DNA of 64,000 bases from Phoenix dactylifera (taxonomy: Eukaryota; Streptophyta; Magnoliopsida; Arecales; Arecaceae), in contig NC_052393.1 in assembly GCF_009389715.1 (NCBI RefSeq), forward strand, positions 6,262,001 through 6,326,000, given 5' to 3'. Positions 11,501 through 23,636 of this stretch are shown one piece after another. The position numbers were made by a program, and so were the translations under genes. How positions within the stretch are numbered: the first letter of the stretch is position 1; every line of letters begins with the position of its first letter. The notes below the pieces were generated by a model, which saw nothing but the letters and a program-made list of their open reading frames with translations, did not search any database and was not told the origin of the DNA.

Positions 11501-13879
11501 CACGGTAGTGATCATGTGGGTGATACGTAGCCACGTAGGTGGGTGAGGGGTGGACGAAAGGAGTGCACCGCGACAATGGACAACTTGGTATGTATGGTCA
11601 GTTTGAGTCCTGTACATGCCCATCAAACGCTGGTCATCCTCGCCGACGAGTGAAGGCTCGTAAGAATTTATTTAAAGCTAAATCGACCCATCAGGTGAAC
11701 TTCTACTTCGCAGCAACCATGCAGTGATACCGGAGGATGCCCGGAGAAAAAACTAAGCTGCCTTGCACCATCCAAATCATAGATTGAGGTTGCTCCTCTC
11801 TTCTTGATTTGATTATTTAATATATATATATTGGTGTTTTGCTCGAAAATATTCATTGGCGAGTTCGATTTATAGGGCAATAAAAATATAGAATAAGAAG
11901 ATATTACACATTTAAAGCTTCAATGAAACAGCCTCTTTATGTAACATTTAGCTAGTTATGCAATTAGCTTATACATGAGGCGGCATACATATTTGTTTGG
12001 TTTATTCTTTAAAGTACATACATAATTATGATTCCAAAGCATAAACATAGGAAATTAGGTTAAACAGCCAAATATTTTTTTATTGCCTCCGTGCTAGGAC
12101 CACATAAATTGCATGACACTCGACAAAGATCTCCAATAACAAGGGCGAAAATTAAGGAAGAAAAGAAAAATAATATTATCATCTTTACTTATTTATTTCA
12201 AACAAAAGATTGGTAAAAGCCCCCAAACTTATATATATTTCACAACTCCGTATCAGAATAGGCATGGCTACCTGAATTTATCTATCCATAAAAGCAAAAG
12301 AAAAAAAAAAAAAGGCGTACCGGTAACACCATACCAACACCGGACCCCCGGCTTCGCTGACGGTTTAAGCTATAAGCCCTTGGAAGCCCAAATGCTGCGG
12401 GAACTAGCCGATGCTACTCCGGCCACAATAAGTTCACTCTGCCTTTCTGAAAATGAGAAGCATATAAGATACGGCTAAAAGAAGACAGCATATCTTTCTA
12501 CGTGCCAGAAACCTAACAACCCGTCTCCTGCGGCACTATTCCGTTAAGCCATGATATCATCCCCCCTTAGATTTTTCCAAGAGTCAATTTCGTCAATCTA
12601 AAACCAGGGTTTCCCATAACCACAGGCCAAGGTTTTTCCATGGGGGCAGCAGCACTAGAATTAAATAATCCTATCCACCCTCCACTAGAAGATTCCCCGA
12701 TGGTTCTGTCCACATTCGCCGAATTGCGCATAAATCGGACTTTTTTCGGAAAATAAGGGATGATAACTTGGTATCGCAGACAAGCGTCCCACCTCCTACT
12801 GTAGACCTTCCCATGGACCATCCCTGTCTCTCTTTGTTTGTCTTCGCTGATCTTTCTAGAGGCCTATAAAATGACCGGATTGGCCTAGACCCCGAGCAAC
12901 CGTCATTAAAGAGGCAGTTAGTGGATGATGAAATGTTCATGTGGTTCGATTAATTGTCTTTTCTGGTGGAGGTCGGTTTGGCTTGGATGTTCTCTTAAAC
13001 TTAATTGGCTGGAAGAGGAGATAACGTCTGACCAAGTGGCTCAAGTATGAAATCCACTCCTCTGCATGCTATAAATGAACTGTATTCTATTTATAATTTT
13101 ATTGGCAGGATCGTAATCAAGAGCCTCGTGAGTCAAAAAGATTAGGCAAAGTGCTTTGGTGAGGCAAGTTTCTTGAAGCCTATGCGTCAAGAAACGAGAA
13201 ACTATTCAAGCAATATTCAGTTTCCGGCTTCTTCTGCGAAAGTGTTTAAAATTACATATATCTTTCGCTAGTATGATTTCGTTCATGCTACATAATTAAT
13301 ACGTTACCAATGTACCAATACATTAAGTACAAGTTGATACGAACTCTTCAACTGTCGAACAACCAACTGCTACATATCCGGCGTACAAAAGAAATTCCCA
13401 GAATCAAACTAAACGGTTGATATGGAGGCTCTTGCAAACTAGTGTACGCACGATTTCAAGCGTTGCCGGCATGTGTCTCGCCCAAAAAAGGTAGGGTGTA
13501 TGCTTTGGTCTAATTGGCAAGAATGTGGTCTGTGGCCTAATTGATGATTATAACATGGTAATTATTTTTTTATCTCTAATGGTTTTGGCACCATCGTAAT
13601 TGATCCGCAAACTGATTCCTAATTAAATAAGAAGTGAGGCAAGAAAACAACGTACACCTAATTTAAAAAGTGGCATCAGAAATAAACAAATGGGATTGAT
13701 GGGTTGGGGGGAAGATGTGAGGGAGGGCCCAAGGCAGCTTAGGCTCGGAGGGAGCCTCGGAGGAGAAAGACTTTGAGCGGATAAGAACAAACCAGACCCC
13801 TTCGTCCCACTCACCCCTTAAGTCTACAAAGACCTTAATCCCATCCCCCACAACTCCTTCTAACCCCTTCTCTCTAAGC

Positions 13880-13930
13880 TCTCTCCTCTCTCTCTCTCTC
13901 TCTCTCCCCCTCCCCCCCCCTCCCTTCCCT
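13880..13930 (+). promoter_or_regulatory. CT-rich leader tract upstream of PLATZ
   Basis: A (CT)n run (about 13884-13906) passes into a C-rich run about 150-180 bases ahead of the PLATZ ATG. Polypyrimidine tracts of this kind are common in plant 5' UTRs and core promoters, where GAGA-binding (BBR/BPC) factors may bind. The placement and role are inferred. Confidence 0.5.
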
Positions 13931-14060
13931 CGTCTTCCGCCGAGTGCGCCTCTCTTATCCTTGAAATAGAACGAGAAAAAACGAGAACACTTTGCTCAGC
14001 AAACTGGCGATCGATCACGAATCCCCCTTCAAGGAGCTCAAAATCAAGAATAGAAGGGTC

Positions 14061-15348
14061 ATGGTGAGCTTACTGTTCTTTCATACTTCCTTTCTTGTTC
14101 TTGTATTGGCTTGTAAGTTGTTAATTGTTGTGTGGAATGGGGATTAATTGGCCTTGTTAATTGATGTGTGTTATGGGGATTAATTGGCCTTTTGGAACAG
14201 GGAGCAGGAGGTCCGGACGACGACAACCGGTGGCCGCCATGGCTCCGGCCGCTGCTGTCGACCAGCTTTTTTGTGCAATGCAAACTCCATGCCGATTCGC
14301 ACAAGAGCGAGTGCAACATGTACTGCCTCGACTGCATGAATGGCGCCCTCTGCTCGCTCTGTCTCGCCTGCCATCGCGACCACCGCGCCATTCAGGTATT
14401 TTTGTTTCCTTCAATCTCAATACTTCATTCAGGTATTTCTGTTTCCTTCAATCTCAATACTTCATTCAGGTATTTCTGTTTCCTTCAATCTCAATACTTC
14501 ATTTACGGATTTTTCTTCCGATAAATTTCTTCTTTTTCTTGCAATTCGTGTTCCTTTTTTCAATAAATGCTAAACGGTTGGTCTTACCAATTAAGAATCC
14601 TGTTCTCCTTTTTTTTTCTCCCCCTTTTTAGCTATCGGTTTTCTTGTTTCTCAGTCTCGTAATCCCACTTCCCGGATTTGTGTGTTATTTCCCTCTCAAT
14701 GCGACAATTTTTGGGGCATCTGATTATTTCTACTTGTGATGAGACATAATTTCTTCGGTAAATTTACTACAGATAAGGAGGTCATCCTACCATGATGTTA
14801 TCAGAGTGTCGGAGATACAGAAGGTGCTGGACATCAGCGGCGTCCAGACTTATATCATCAACAGCGCCCGCGTGGTGTTCCTCAACGAGCGCCCCCAGCC
14901 GAGGCCCGGCAAAGGCGTCACCAACACCTGCGAGGTCTGCGACCGGAGCCTCCTCGACTCCTTCCGCTTCTGCTCCCTCGGCTGCAAGGTATCCATCCCC
15001 TCCTTTATTCCCTTATCTTTCGCTTGGAACTATGTCTATTGCCCCTGCAGCGCAGATTCAAATTCTAGTCTTTTAATTGAATGTATTGCTCGATGAAATG
15101 CCTAGATTGTCGGGACCTCCAACGATCACAGCAAGAAGAAGAGGAAGAGAAAGAAAGCAGCGGCCTCGTCGGCCTCCGACTCCGAGGAGTCGTACACCAG
15201 CACCAGCCGCGGGAGCGAGAAGAGCAATGCAGTACAGAGCTTCACCCCGTCGACCCCGCCGCCGACCGTCCTCAGCTACCGGACCGCCAAGAGGCGAAAG
15301 GGCATTCCCCACAGGGCCCCCTTTAGCAGCCTCATCTTGGAGTTCTAG
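14061..15348 (+). CDS. PLATZ: PLATZ family zinc-dependent DNA-binding protein
   Basis: PLATZ proteins are plant-specific nuclear regulators that bind A/T-rich DNA through zinc-coordinating Cys/His residues. Coding exons are 14061-14063 (the ATG alone), 14201-14395, 14773-14988 and 15106-15348. All junctions are phase 0 with GT..AG introns, giving 218 aa, a normal family length. Exon 2 reads [19 protein letters not shown] and carries C28-x2-H31-x11-C43-x2-C46-x5-C52-x2-C55-x3-H59-x2-H62. Exon 3 carries the conserved [20 protein letters not shown] block, the [11 protein letters not shown] segment and a second cluster at C119, C122, C133 and C137. Exon 4 starts [17 protein letters not shown], a likely nuclear localisation signal, then a Ser-rich tail ending SSLILEF. 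No lesions are seen. An intron placed directly after the start codon, and a triplicated 37 bp unit over the exon 2 donor, are unusual details. A CT-rich leader lies upstream and AATAAA lies at 15837. Confidence 0.95.
14391..14501 (+). repeat. Three tandem 37 bp units spanning the exon 2 donor of PLATZ
   Basis: Three consecutive 37-base units (14391-14427, 14428-14464, 14465-14501) each begin TTCAGGTATTT. The first contains the real exon 2/intron junction CAG|GTATTT. The second and third are identical to each other and differ from the first at one base. Each later unit therefore offers another CAG|GT donor 37 and 74 bases downstream, neither a multiple of three. Confidence 0.95.
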
Positions 15349-15836
15349 ACTGCTCCGATGCTACCGCAGGATGCATACCAGTATAGACGTAATATATACG
15401 TATATATAAGAGAAGATAAGAACCACCAACCCAACTCTCTCTTGATGTCATATAGTTCATAGCTACATGGGGATCATCCACGGCACTCTGCGCTTCCTGA
15501 CGAGAGGCCGGTGCTGGGAACTCACATCGATTCACAGAGAAACAGAAGGGCAGATGGAAAAAGGACCTCAGACAGCTCATAGTTTAATTAGGCTTGGAAG
15601 TGTAGCTAAAGACCGTAGTGAAACAGATGTTATCATAGGTTCTGGTGTTTTAGATGATATAAATGGTGGTATGCGTTTACTACTCTCCTTATACCTAAGT
15701 TTTGTGATAATATGTTGGTTTAGCCTTTGTTAAATGTAAATATCAAGGAAGACAGAAGAATGTTAGAGAGAGAGAGAGAGGGAGAGAGTTTGTTGTAGCG
15801 AGGGAAAGGAGACAACGTCTGTAAGATGGGGAATGT

Positions 15837-15842
15837 AATAAA
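15837..15842 (+). terminator. Candidate PLATZ polyadenylation signal
   Basis: AATAAA lies about 490 bases after the PLATZ stop codon, on the coding strand, beyond a short GA-rich tract (about 15765-15790). Plant polyadenylation signals are loose, so this is only a likely site. Confidence 0.35.
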
Positions 15843-18800
15843 ATGCTCCTTGTTTTCTTCAGGGGTAGTCTTGATCCTTGGATCGTACTCTGCGCAGCTC
15901 TCAGAGCACTCCGAACTATTTTTTTTCATCTGTCTGCGCGGATCCTGAAGCGATTATTGCGCAAAATCTAACCGCGGCTTCGCGCGAAGAAACGTTAATC
16001 CTTCTTCCGCGCGAAAGATGCGAACGCCGCTGGCTGGCTGGATCTATCGGGTCGCTTGTGGGTCCCATACCGGGGGCCGAGTTGTTTTGGTCCGGGTGGC
16101 GTGGGGGAGCTGCTAGACTTCTTGCTTGCGTGGGCTGGCCTGATGAAGACGTGGCTGTTCATGATTGGAAATTGGTGGGGTGTACCATACCGCCTCCGTT
16201 CGTGACCCGTTCTCGGAAAGCAGCCCTTGTCCTCCGTTTTGATGAGCAGGTGGTCCATGGAGAACGACCACCGCGTGATCAGCATTCGATGGTCGCGACT
16301 CGCGAGTTTGTTTGGTGTGAGTCACCGTCCTGTGTGGAAGATATTGGGCAGAATGCTCGTTTCCCAGGGGGCTTGTTCCCGTGATCCGATATTTGTTTCA
16401 TAGCACGAAATATGGTGCTCACCATCTCTTAGCGCGACGCTTTATGCAAAGAGGAGAAGAAGAATACACGTGGCAGCAGAGTGGCCATCCGCTGCTAATG
16501 GCGACGCGCTTGCTGACGAAGGACCGGGAATGCCGTCTCCGTCGTCGTGGCTCCACTTGTAAAAGTTGGGTCCAGCAGAATAGTGCCACGTGGCTCACGC
16601 GGGCTGCCAATAATTCTCCGCACCTCGACTCTCCGCCGCCCAAGACTTACCGACTCCTCTTTTAACTCTTCCGAACTCGTTTACCGACACGTGCGGTCCC
16701 TCCGTTCCACCAATTGGGCGTCGATTCGGTTGTCAAAAGACTCAGAAAACGAATCGTATTGGTTTTAACTGCTAACGAGAAGCGTTTTTCTGGTCGATGC
16801 GTTTCCCACGAGCAAAGCACTCATAGGTAGAGTGGGAGTGGGTGGAGATGTGGATCTCTCTAAAGCCTTTTTTTTTTTTTTTTCTTGCCTCTCCCAATTC
16901 CCAAACCTGGAACAGCCCTTAATTTATTAGATTCGGCTCCTTGTGCTCCGCCCACTGGCAAGCACAAAAAAGCCCCGCCTATGGGTCGTTAAAGTGGGTT
17001 TGGGTGGAGAGGAACTGGGCCCCACCCCGGACCCTCTGTTTCACGGATTGGCCTAAGCCATGATGTCATTTGCTCCCTGAAAACCTTCATCGACAGTAAA
17101 CCAAAACCGCGACCTCTCTTCCACGGCGGTGGGCCCGGCCTTCGTTCGGTCAGCAGCATCGATGGGCCCTCGCATCCGCCGCTCCGTTGATGGCCGGATT
17201 TTCCCATCGTTGCGGCCGACGTATGTTAGGTGTTAGGTTTCTGGTTCAAATGAGAAATCTAAGGCTTGGCAATTAAGCTTAATTGGATACTTTCATGTGA
17301 AAGCAACAATGATCCGGTGTACTTGTTCTTGCTTTATATGGTGGTAGGACATGGTTCTGGCAAGCTACTTTTCTTCTTTACTTCGTGACAGGAGACGGAG
17401 TGTGGGTGGGTTGAGGTTGATGAGAACCAACCGATCTGAGAAGTGATAAGGCATTGAGGCCATGAACGTCATGTCGAAATATAGAAAGCCAGGTGTTTTA
17501 ATCGTCCGCGACCCACCTCTTTTGTGGGGTCATCTTTCTTTTGTCCTCAAATAATAGAGGACGAAGAGAAGGAAATAAATAAATAGATAAATAAGAAAGT
17601 AGGAAAGAAAAAATAATAATTAATTTTAAGGCAGAGATCCTGAGGGGAAGGGATCGCAAGTAATTACTACAAACACATTTACATTGCATAATTAGAATGT
17701 GAACGTTTTGGGATTAAGATTAAGGAACCTCTTTTGTGCAAGTGTTCAAAAGGAGGTACCTAAACTGTTTGGCCTTTATATTTGACAGTGGAGAAGTCAC
17801 ATGAGAATTTTGGAGTGCTACGGCCAACTAGTCCATCATAAATCATGACTTATGAGCTCGGTTAAGTTGCGCCTGAGACATGCGCAATGTCTCGTGCCTT
17901 GAAAGCCCAGTTAGAGAGTTCTATCTGAACTTGTCCTTTGTAGAAGGGAAGCATACAGTGTCGGTATAAATTAAGCAATCTTCTAGGTTGCATTTCTGAA
18001 ATTTTTAGCATACAAGAAAAAAGAATATGTCACATGATTTCAACCGAAAACAAACTCAACAACTTTATAGATATATTGCTGAGGTAATATCATTATACTT
18101 CGGTAGATCTAACCCTGTTGTAGGCCAACATCAAGCTAGCCCCAAAAATAAATCATCAGAGCCCGAAGATCCATTAGGAGTAAAAAAAAAAAAAATGCAC
18201 CATCCTAAATCAAACTATGGTGCGCTAGCCACTATAAAAGTCTTCTGATGGTGGTTCGAGGGTTTCTGACCTTATTAGATAGATTTTGAGTCTCAATAAA
18301 TTGATGATTGTGCTATTCATCGACAAATTATCCAGTGATGCCATAATTGGCGTTGGAAGGCAAGATAGCTTAGTTTATTCACTTCGGAGTTGTTTTTATT
18401 GTTATTATTGGATTCTGAGAATACCTAAACGTCCCCAGCTTTATAAGGGATGTAAAGCAAATAATGCCCTTTCTTATACTTAGTTTTAATCATTGAAAAA
18501 TTAATATTATTTTTCTTTTACTGGGTGCATGCTGATATTTTCCTTTTATATGAAGATCTGCATGATCCAAGGAGATTCTGAGAAATGGCAACATACCTAA
18601 TTAGTGGTGTCTTTAGTCATAGAGTATCTTAAAAGTATCGGTGGACTTATTGACGACGATGTGACCCTCTTAGTTGTCCTTTCTTTTATTTTTTTTTTAC
18701 GATGTAGAATATATTTGAAGGTTTTTCTGAAATAATAATTAATAAACCAAATAAACTAACAAACTGTGCATTGTCAAGTTAGGTTTTTTTTTTAATCTTA

Positions 18801-19264
18801 TCAAGTCCCAAATGCCAAACTGGAGACTTATCCCTAACGCTTGAAATCTAAGGTCTTCGGTGGAAAGTTCCAGGCAAAGATTAGTACAAGAAATCACATT
18901 TTGGCAAGCTAATGGTTGTGCTAGTCCACTTAATCTAACACATTTAATAGCTGGTCAGTTCAAGATTGATAGAAGTGTACTTCTATTTGGATAGAAATCA
19001 TCAAGCATATTAGCTAGGAAGATATGCTTTATTAATGGTTAGCTGCTTATCGGTAGAATATGTCCTATGACCTGATAACTCTGTTCATGTAAAATCCAAA
19101 TCCACAAAAATTAGAGGATAAATGAGCAATCTTGAGACTTCATCAACTGCACACTCAAGACTCCTAAAACTAAAAACAAGTACAAGGACTACAAGAGTAT
19201 TATTGTACACAGTATATAGAAAAATTTAAAAACTACTTTTATGTATACATGTGTTATGTATGTA

Positions 19265-19301
<37 letters not shown>

Positions 19302-22300
19302 TGTTTAGACGCGTGCATCACAGTACATGAGTACGGACATACCTATTAGAATCTGAAAACAAAATATCGCGGAAAGTCATAGGCAGCTTTTTCTCCTGTG
19401 TTCAGAGAGTACTGCTTGAGTGACTAGCCACGTAAGAAGCTACTCAATCCGCGGCTTCGTTGGTTTTTCTATAAATATGCTTGGTCAGAAAGACTTATCC
19501 ATTTTTGTTCATGACCCAAATGTCTCGAAGTAGAAAATAGTCCTATCCAATATCCTCAGATTTTTTTAGATCCATCCTATGATAACAGCCAAGTCGTCCT
19601 CAAGGATTCACCGGTCACCAACATACAAGTCAGTAACTTTCAGTCGGACAATAACTTGGCGGTTGGGACCCAAAAATAACCATTTTCTTGGAGCACAAAT
19701 TCAGTAAATTTTATATAAAATTTCATCTGCGTCTCCACGTTGGCACTCTGGCGATGTTTATCCTCTAAACGTAAAGAAGCAAGGCAAGTTAATTTCCAGG
19801 CACGTGGCCCACGTTTTCCAAAGCTTGATGGACACAATCTTCGATGTCAAACTTTTCTAACGACACAAACTTCGATAAATAGCCAAGAGAACGTGAGCTT
19901 GCCCAATTACCATGATAGCAAACCACTTCGCCTCGCGGTTTCACCTTTCCTTTCGGGACATCGACGAGGCTGTTGGCTCAAAACATAATGCAACCGGCCC
20001 CACTCCGTGGCTGTCGGATGTGCTGCAATTGTCTAAATTATCTCTTAACTTAGATAAATAAAAATATTTTAATTCTAATTATATCTACAGCAATAGCTAT
20101 AATTGCTGCAATAAATTATATCAATAATTATACTAACTATGATAATAACTTTTAGCAATATCATTTATTATCATTATCTGTCAACCATTGGGATAGATTT
20201 TATTAATAATTGGTCATATTTTTTATCATGATTTTAACTGCTACTTTATATATTTTTTTTGGTTTGTAACGTGTAATTAGGCCAAGAGTTTTGCTAATTG
20301 CCCGATGTACACGTGCGTAAGACTCATGCATCTTATGGGCCCTGCACGATCGGCATGTAAGTCTTTTATGACCGTAGCTCTATAGCGCCCGTGAGTACGT
20401 GGGACCTATGCGCGCATGCACCTCTAGTGCATCCTCGAACTAAATGATGTTGAATTGTAATTATCTCAACTCGGTGGTTTTTTGGACGACTCATTATGTT
20501 AGAACATTTTTTTAGAAGAATTGTTTCTTCTTCAATCTGTTCGTTTTTTTTTTTTTTTTTGATTTTGCTGGCTGCACTCATACATACATCTTGTGTGAGA
20601 CGCTGTTGTACTAAAAAAATATTTATAAATATTTTTTGTTAAAAAAACTATTTGGTTGCTCCAAAAATTATTTATTTTTTAAAAAATTCAACAAACAATC
20701 AGTTTTTATATTTAAAAAATATTTTTTTGACATAAAATAAACTTTGGACCATCATACGGGTGTCCTCTAAGTAAATGCACAGCTTTGGCTAATTTAATAC
20801 AAATATACTGACAGCAACAATGCAAATAATACATGTTGATCTTAAATTATATTCTTATAATTGGTCGCGAGAATAGGAATATAATGGTCCAATAAAATTT
20901 TCAATAGGTACAAAAATAATTTTCTTTATTTTCGATTTTTTTAAAAAAAATCATGCAATGGCCGGGACATCCAACAAACAGTCTTATTATTATTATTATT
21001 ATTATTATGACCATTTATCTTTGTATACAAACATTATTTTCTATTTTTTTATTTATAGTTCATAAATAGAAATTGCGTGGATTGATGGAACCTTTTGCCG
21101 CAGCACATTACACGTTTCAAAGAGTTCGCAATTTGGTAGGATTAGGAATCAGTCCTTTTTTTTTTTTGGCCAAATGGGATCAGCCTTTCATGAGCTAGTA
21201 AGCTAACTGGCTTGAAAGATGGGATAGGTTAGTTCATGGGTTCTTATCACGACTTTGGTCTCCTGACATGTTCCATCTGTCGAAGATTGTCACCAATTTT
21301 TGTCCTCCAAACTATCCCACATACTTTGCACCAGAAAGAACTATTCCGATGCCAACTTGTTTTTTTCTACTGTGAGCGAAGGGTGCCCTCCATAGGTTCA
21401 TCCCGTGCTTTGAGGAGCAACATATTCCTAGGCGGCTTAAATAGGAGAAAAAATACCATGGGGGGCCCTCCATAGGTTTGTCTCGCCCCGGTTCTCTGGA
21501 AATATCGCCGTGGAAATTAAGCTTCGACAGTCACGGGTCCTTAATTCTCATTTGTTTAGTCTGAAGTCTGAATTATGTTAGTCAAAGTAGTCAAAATCAT
21601 AGACCATGACTTTTTCCAAGTAAGCCATTTGAATGGTTCCAAATACAGCGTTTGTTTGTGGAATTAGTACAGTCTTGCTTGGAAAAGGTTTTGGGTCGGA
21701 TATCCGGTTCTTGCTCTCCATGTTTGTACTCTACTTGCATAGGTTACTTTGGGCTTCGCCTCCCAAGTGTTTTTTTTTTCTTCTTCCACTAATTCGATTT
21801 GGTGATTTGTTTGTTTTCTATTATTTGCATCATTCCCACCAAAGAATAATTAATCTTTTTTTACCGTACTTTACGGAGATCTCCAAGTGCAATGAATCTT
21901 TCCTTCGTCCACCTACCTAGATTTTAAAGTAGCCATTTTATGATCTAACGGTTGACGTCATGAAAGAACATAAATCATTCTCTAACCCGAACCCAATTGA
22001 AAGTTAGCATTTACATCAATTCTCAGTTGCAATCTTAGCTCAAACTGTCCAAGTTATTAACTGCAAACACCAAAATCCATGTTTGGCTTATTTACATCTT
22101 CAAACTCCTGCCTTCTCATTGTCTGCAAGATAAAGATCCAACAATCTCTTGAATTGCACACATCACAACTCTTCCAAGCGATGGAAGGATGCAAGCTTTC
22201 ATTCGGTCAAACTGTAATGTCACAATTTTCCAAAGTTTACCAAGAAACGTTGATGGAATGTGGCCATCTAGATTCAAACTTAGCCTCCTCTCCAGCATCA

Positions 22301-22705
22301 GAGGCTTTGCCGAAGCTCGCGCTCAACGGCAGGTGAAACCCTAACATAGATTCAAATAATAGTAATTAAAAAAAGAAAAAAGATCTAAACCTAGAAGCTT
22401 TCACCAACCTTGTGTTGACATGGATGGTCTGTACCACCGGACCCTTTGTATAGTGAAAGCATACTAACACTGCATTGCACTGCTCGCATGCGATGTGGCA
22501 TAAAAAAATCCATGCAATTCACAAGATAGGTGCAATATAAGGTGATTATGGTCTATAGTATTAGTAGGCAGACTTCAAGGCTGTATAATAATTTCTCACG
22601 AGCATGTGCAACACATGCATAGCATAAGCTATATTGAAATAGACTATCAAACACCACAGGGGAGGAAGCAAATGCCTTAGATGGTTGGTCTTATGACACA
22701 TTTAA

Positions 22706-22961
22706 GGGCCTATTTGGATAGCCATATAGGGTTGGGCAGAAAATCTTATAAGAATTAGGTTTATTGGCCCATCTAGGTTGCATTTAATAAAAGCCAATGC
22801 AAGTCCAACCCAAATACTAGCCCTTGAACTGCAGGATGATCGAATAGAGAATTTGGGTTGGGTGGTGTTTGGTTGATACAGAGCCATACTTAATTGAATG
22901 GCTCAATATATGAATCCTACGAATTTTTCAACCGATTATGCAGGAATATCCAAACAGATCC
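22706..22961. mobile_element. 256 bp PIF/Harbinger-like MITE
   Basis: The left end GGGCCTATTTGGATA is matched in reverse complement at the right by TATCCAAACAGATCC. The element is flanked by the trinucleotide TAA on both sides (22703-22705 and 22962-22964). TAA target duplications with GGGCCTGTTTGG-like ends are the mark of PIF/Harbinger Tourist MITEs. It has no coding capacity. Confidence 0.7.
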
Positions 22962-23636
22962 TAAGAGTCGAGAGCCTATGGGCTTCTATAGCGGGTTCAC
23001 CAACATCGAGAAAAAATAAAAGCAAACAAATAAAATAAAAATATAAATAGAAGAATCCATCAAAATGCTCTCCACCGTGGTGCAAATTATAGGTGAGTTT
23101 GGGCCGACTAGGGCTTTCAATCATGCTAAATTAAGGTCACAGAACATCGAGGACCACTTGCTGGGCTAATTTGTTATGAAGTGTAAATTATGACCGGAAT
23201 TAAGTTCCCCTTATTTTAAAAATTGAAAGTGACTTGTTAAATAAAAAAAGCTTTCATTAAATGAAAGAAACATCAATCAGAGACTTAGATATAGCGACAT
23301 GTCATATGGCAAAAACAATTAAAACATTGTGACTTCAAGGATCAAAGATCACCAGCTGCAGCACGGAGTCATGCATAATTAAACAAGCAAAGCAAATATT
23401 CGGTGCCCCGCTATAGAAGGCTGCTTTACACATCCACACCCTTCTATGCAGTAACTTCAGGGAATCTCCTATCCATCGTCTCTCAATTAGTCTTATCTGA
23501 ATTTCACCTTTATTCCCTTCCCACCACAACCAATCCTTATCACCACACTCACCACGCAACCTTCGTCCCACCAAAATCTCACTTCCATATACATTGCAGT
23601 ACCTTAGTGTATTGCCCTACGACCATCATACATATA

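Larger units (their letters stand above)
7106..14060. other. Long intergenic stretch upstream of PLATZ
   Basis: No gene is recognised. The stretch holds a worn hAT-like repeat (7800-8231), a degenerate GAT/GGT array (8330-8500) and a GC-rich patch at about 11140-11350. The GC-rich patch has open frames on both strands that read as low-complexity Gly/Arg/Pro and resemble no family. Around 12560-12900 there is moderately complex sequence with a TATAAAAT at about 12865, but no good reading frame follows it. Short open frames near 9230-10060 on the - strand have no recognisable motif. Confidence 0.5.
15349..23636. other. PLATZ 3' flank and long intergenic stretch
   Basis: The first 500 bases are probably PLATZ 3' UTR. 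From about 15880 to 17220 the DNA is GC-rich and carries a 168-codon open frame (15878-16384, +) and shorter ones on the other strand. None resembles a known protein, and codon choice and composition look like promoter-type DNA. From 17.5 to 22.7 kb the sequence is AT-rich with a GT/TA microsatellite (about 19266-19302), a TTA run (about 20983-21009) and poly-T tracts, and no gene that I can support. A MITE lies at 22706-22961. Confidence 0.5.

Noticed and set aside
15878-16384. 168-codon + strand open frame as a gene
   Set aside because: No recognisable motif, no splice partner, antisense frames of similar quality, and the GC-rich DNA explains the lack of stops.
22116-22336. Leucine-rich-repeat-like remnant on the - strand (LDGHIPSTFLGKL)
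   Set aside because: Only one weak LRR-like phrase is present, with no repeats around it; chance cannot be excluded.
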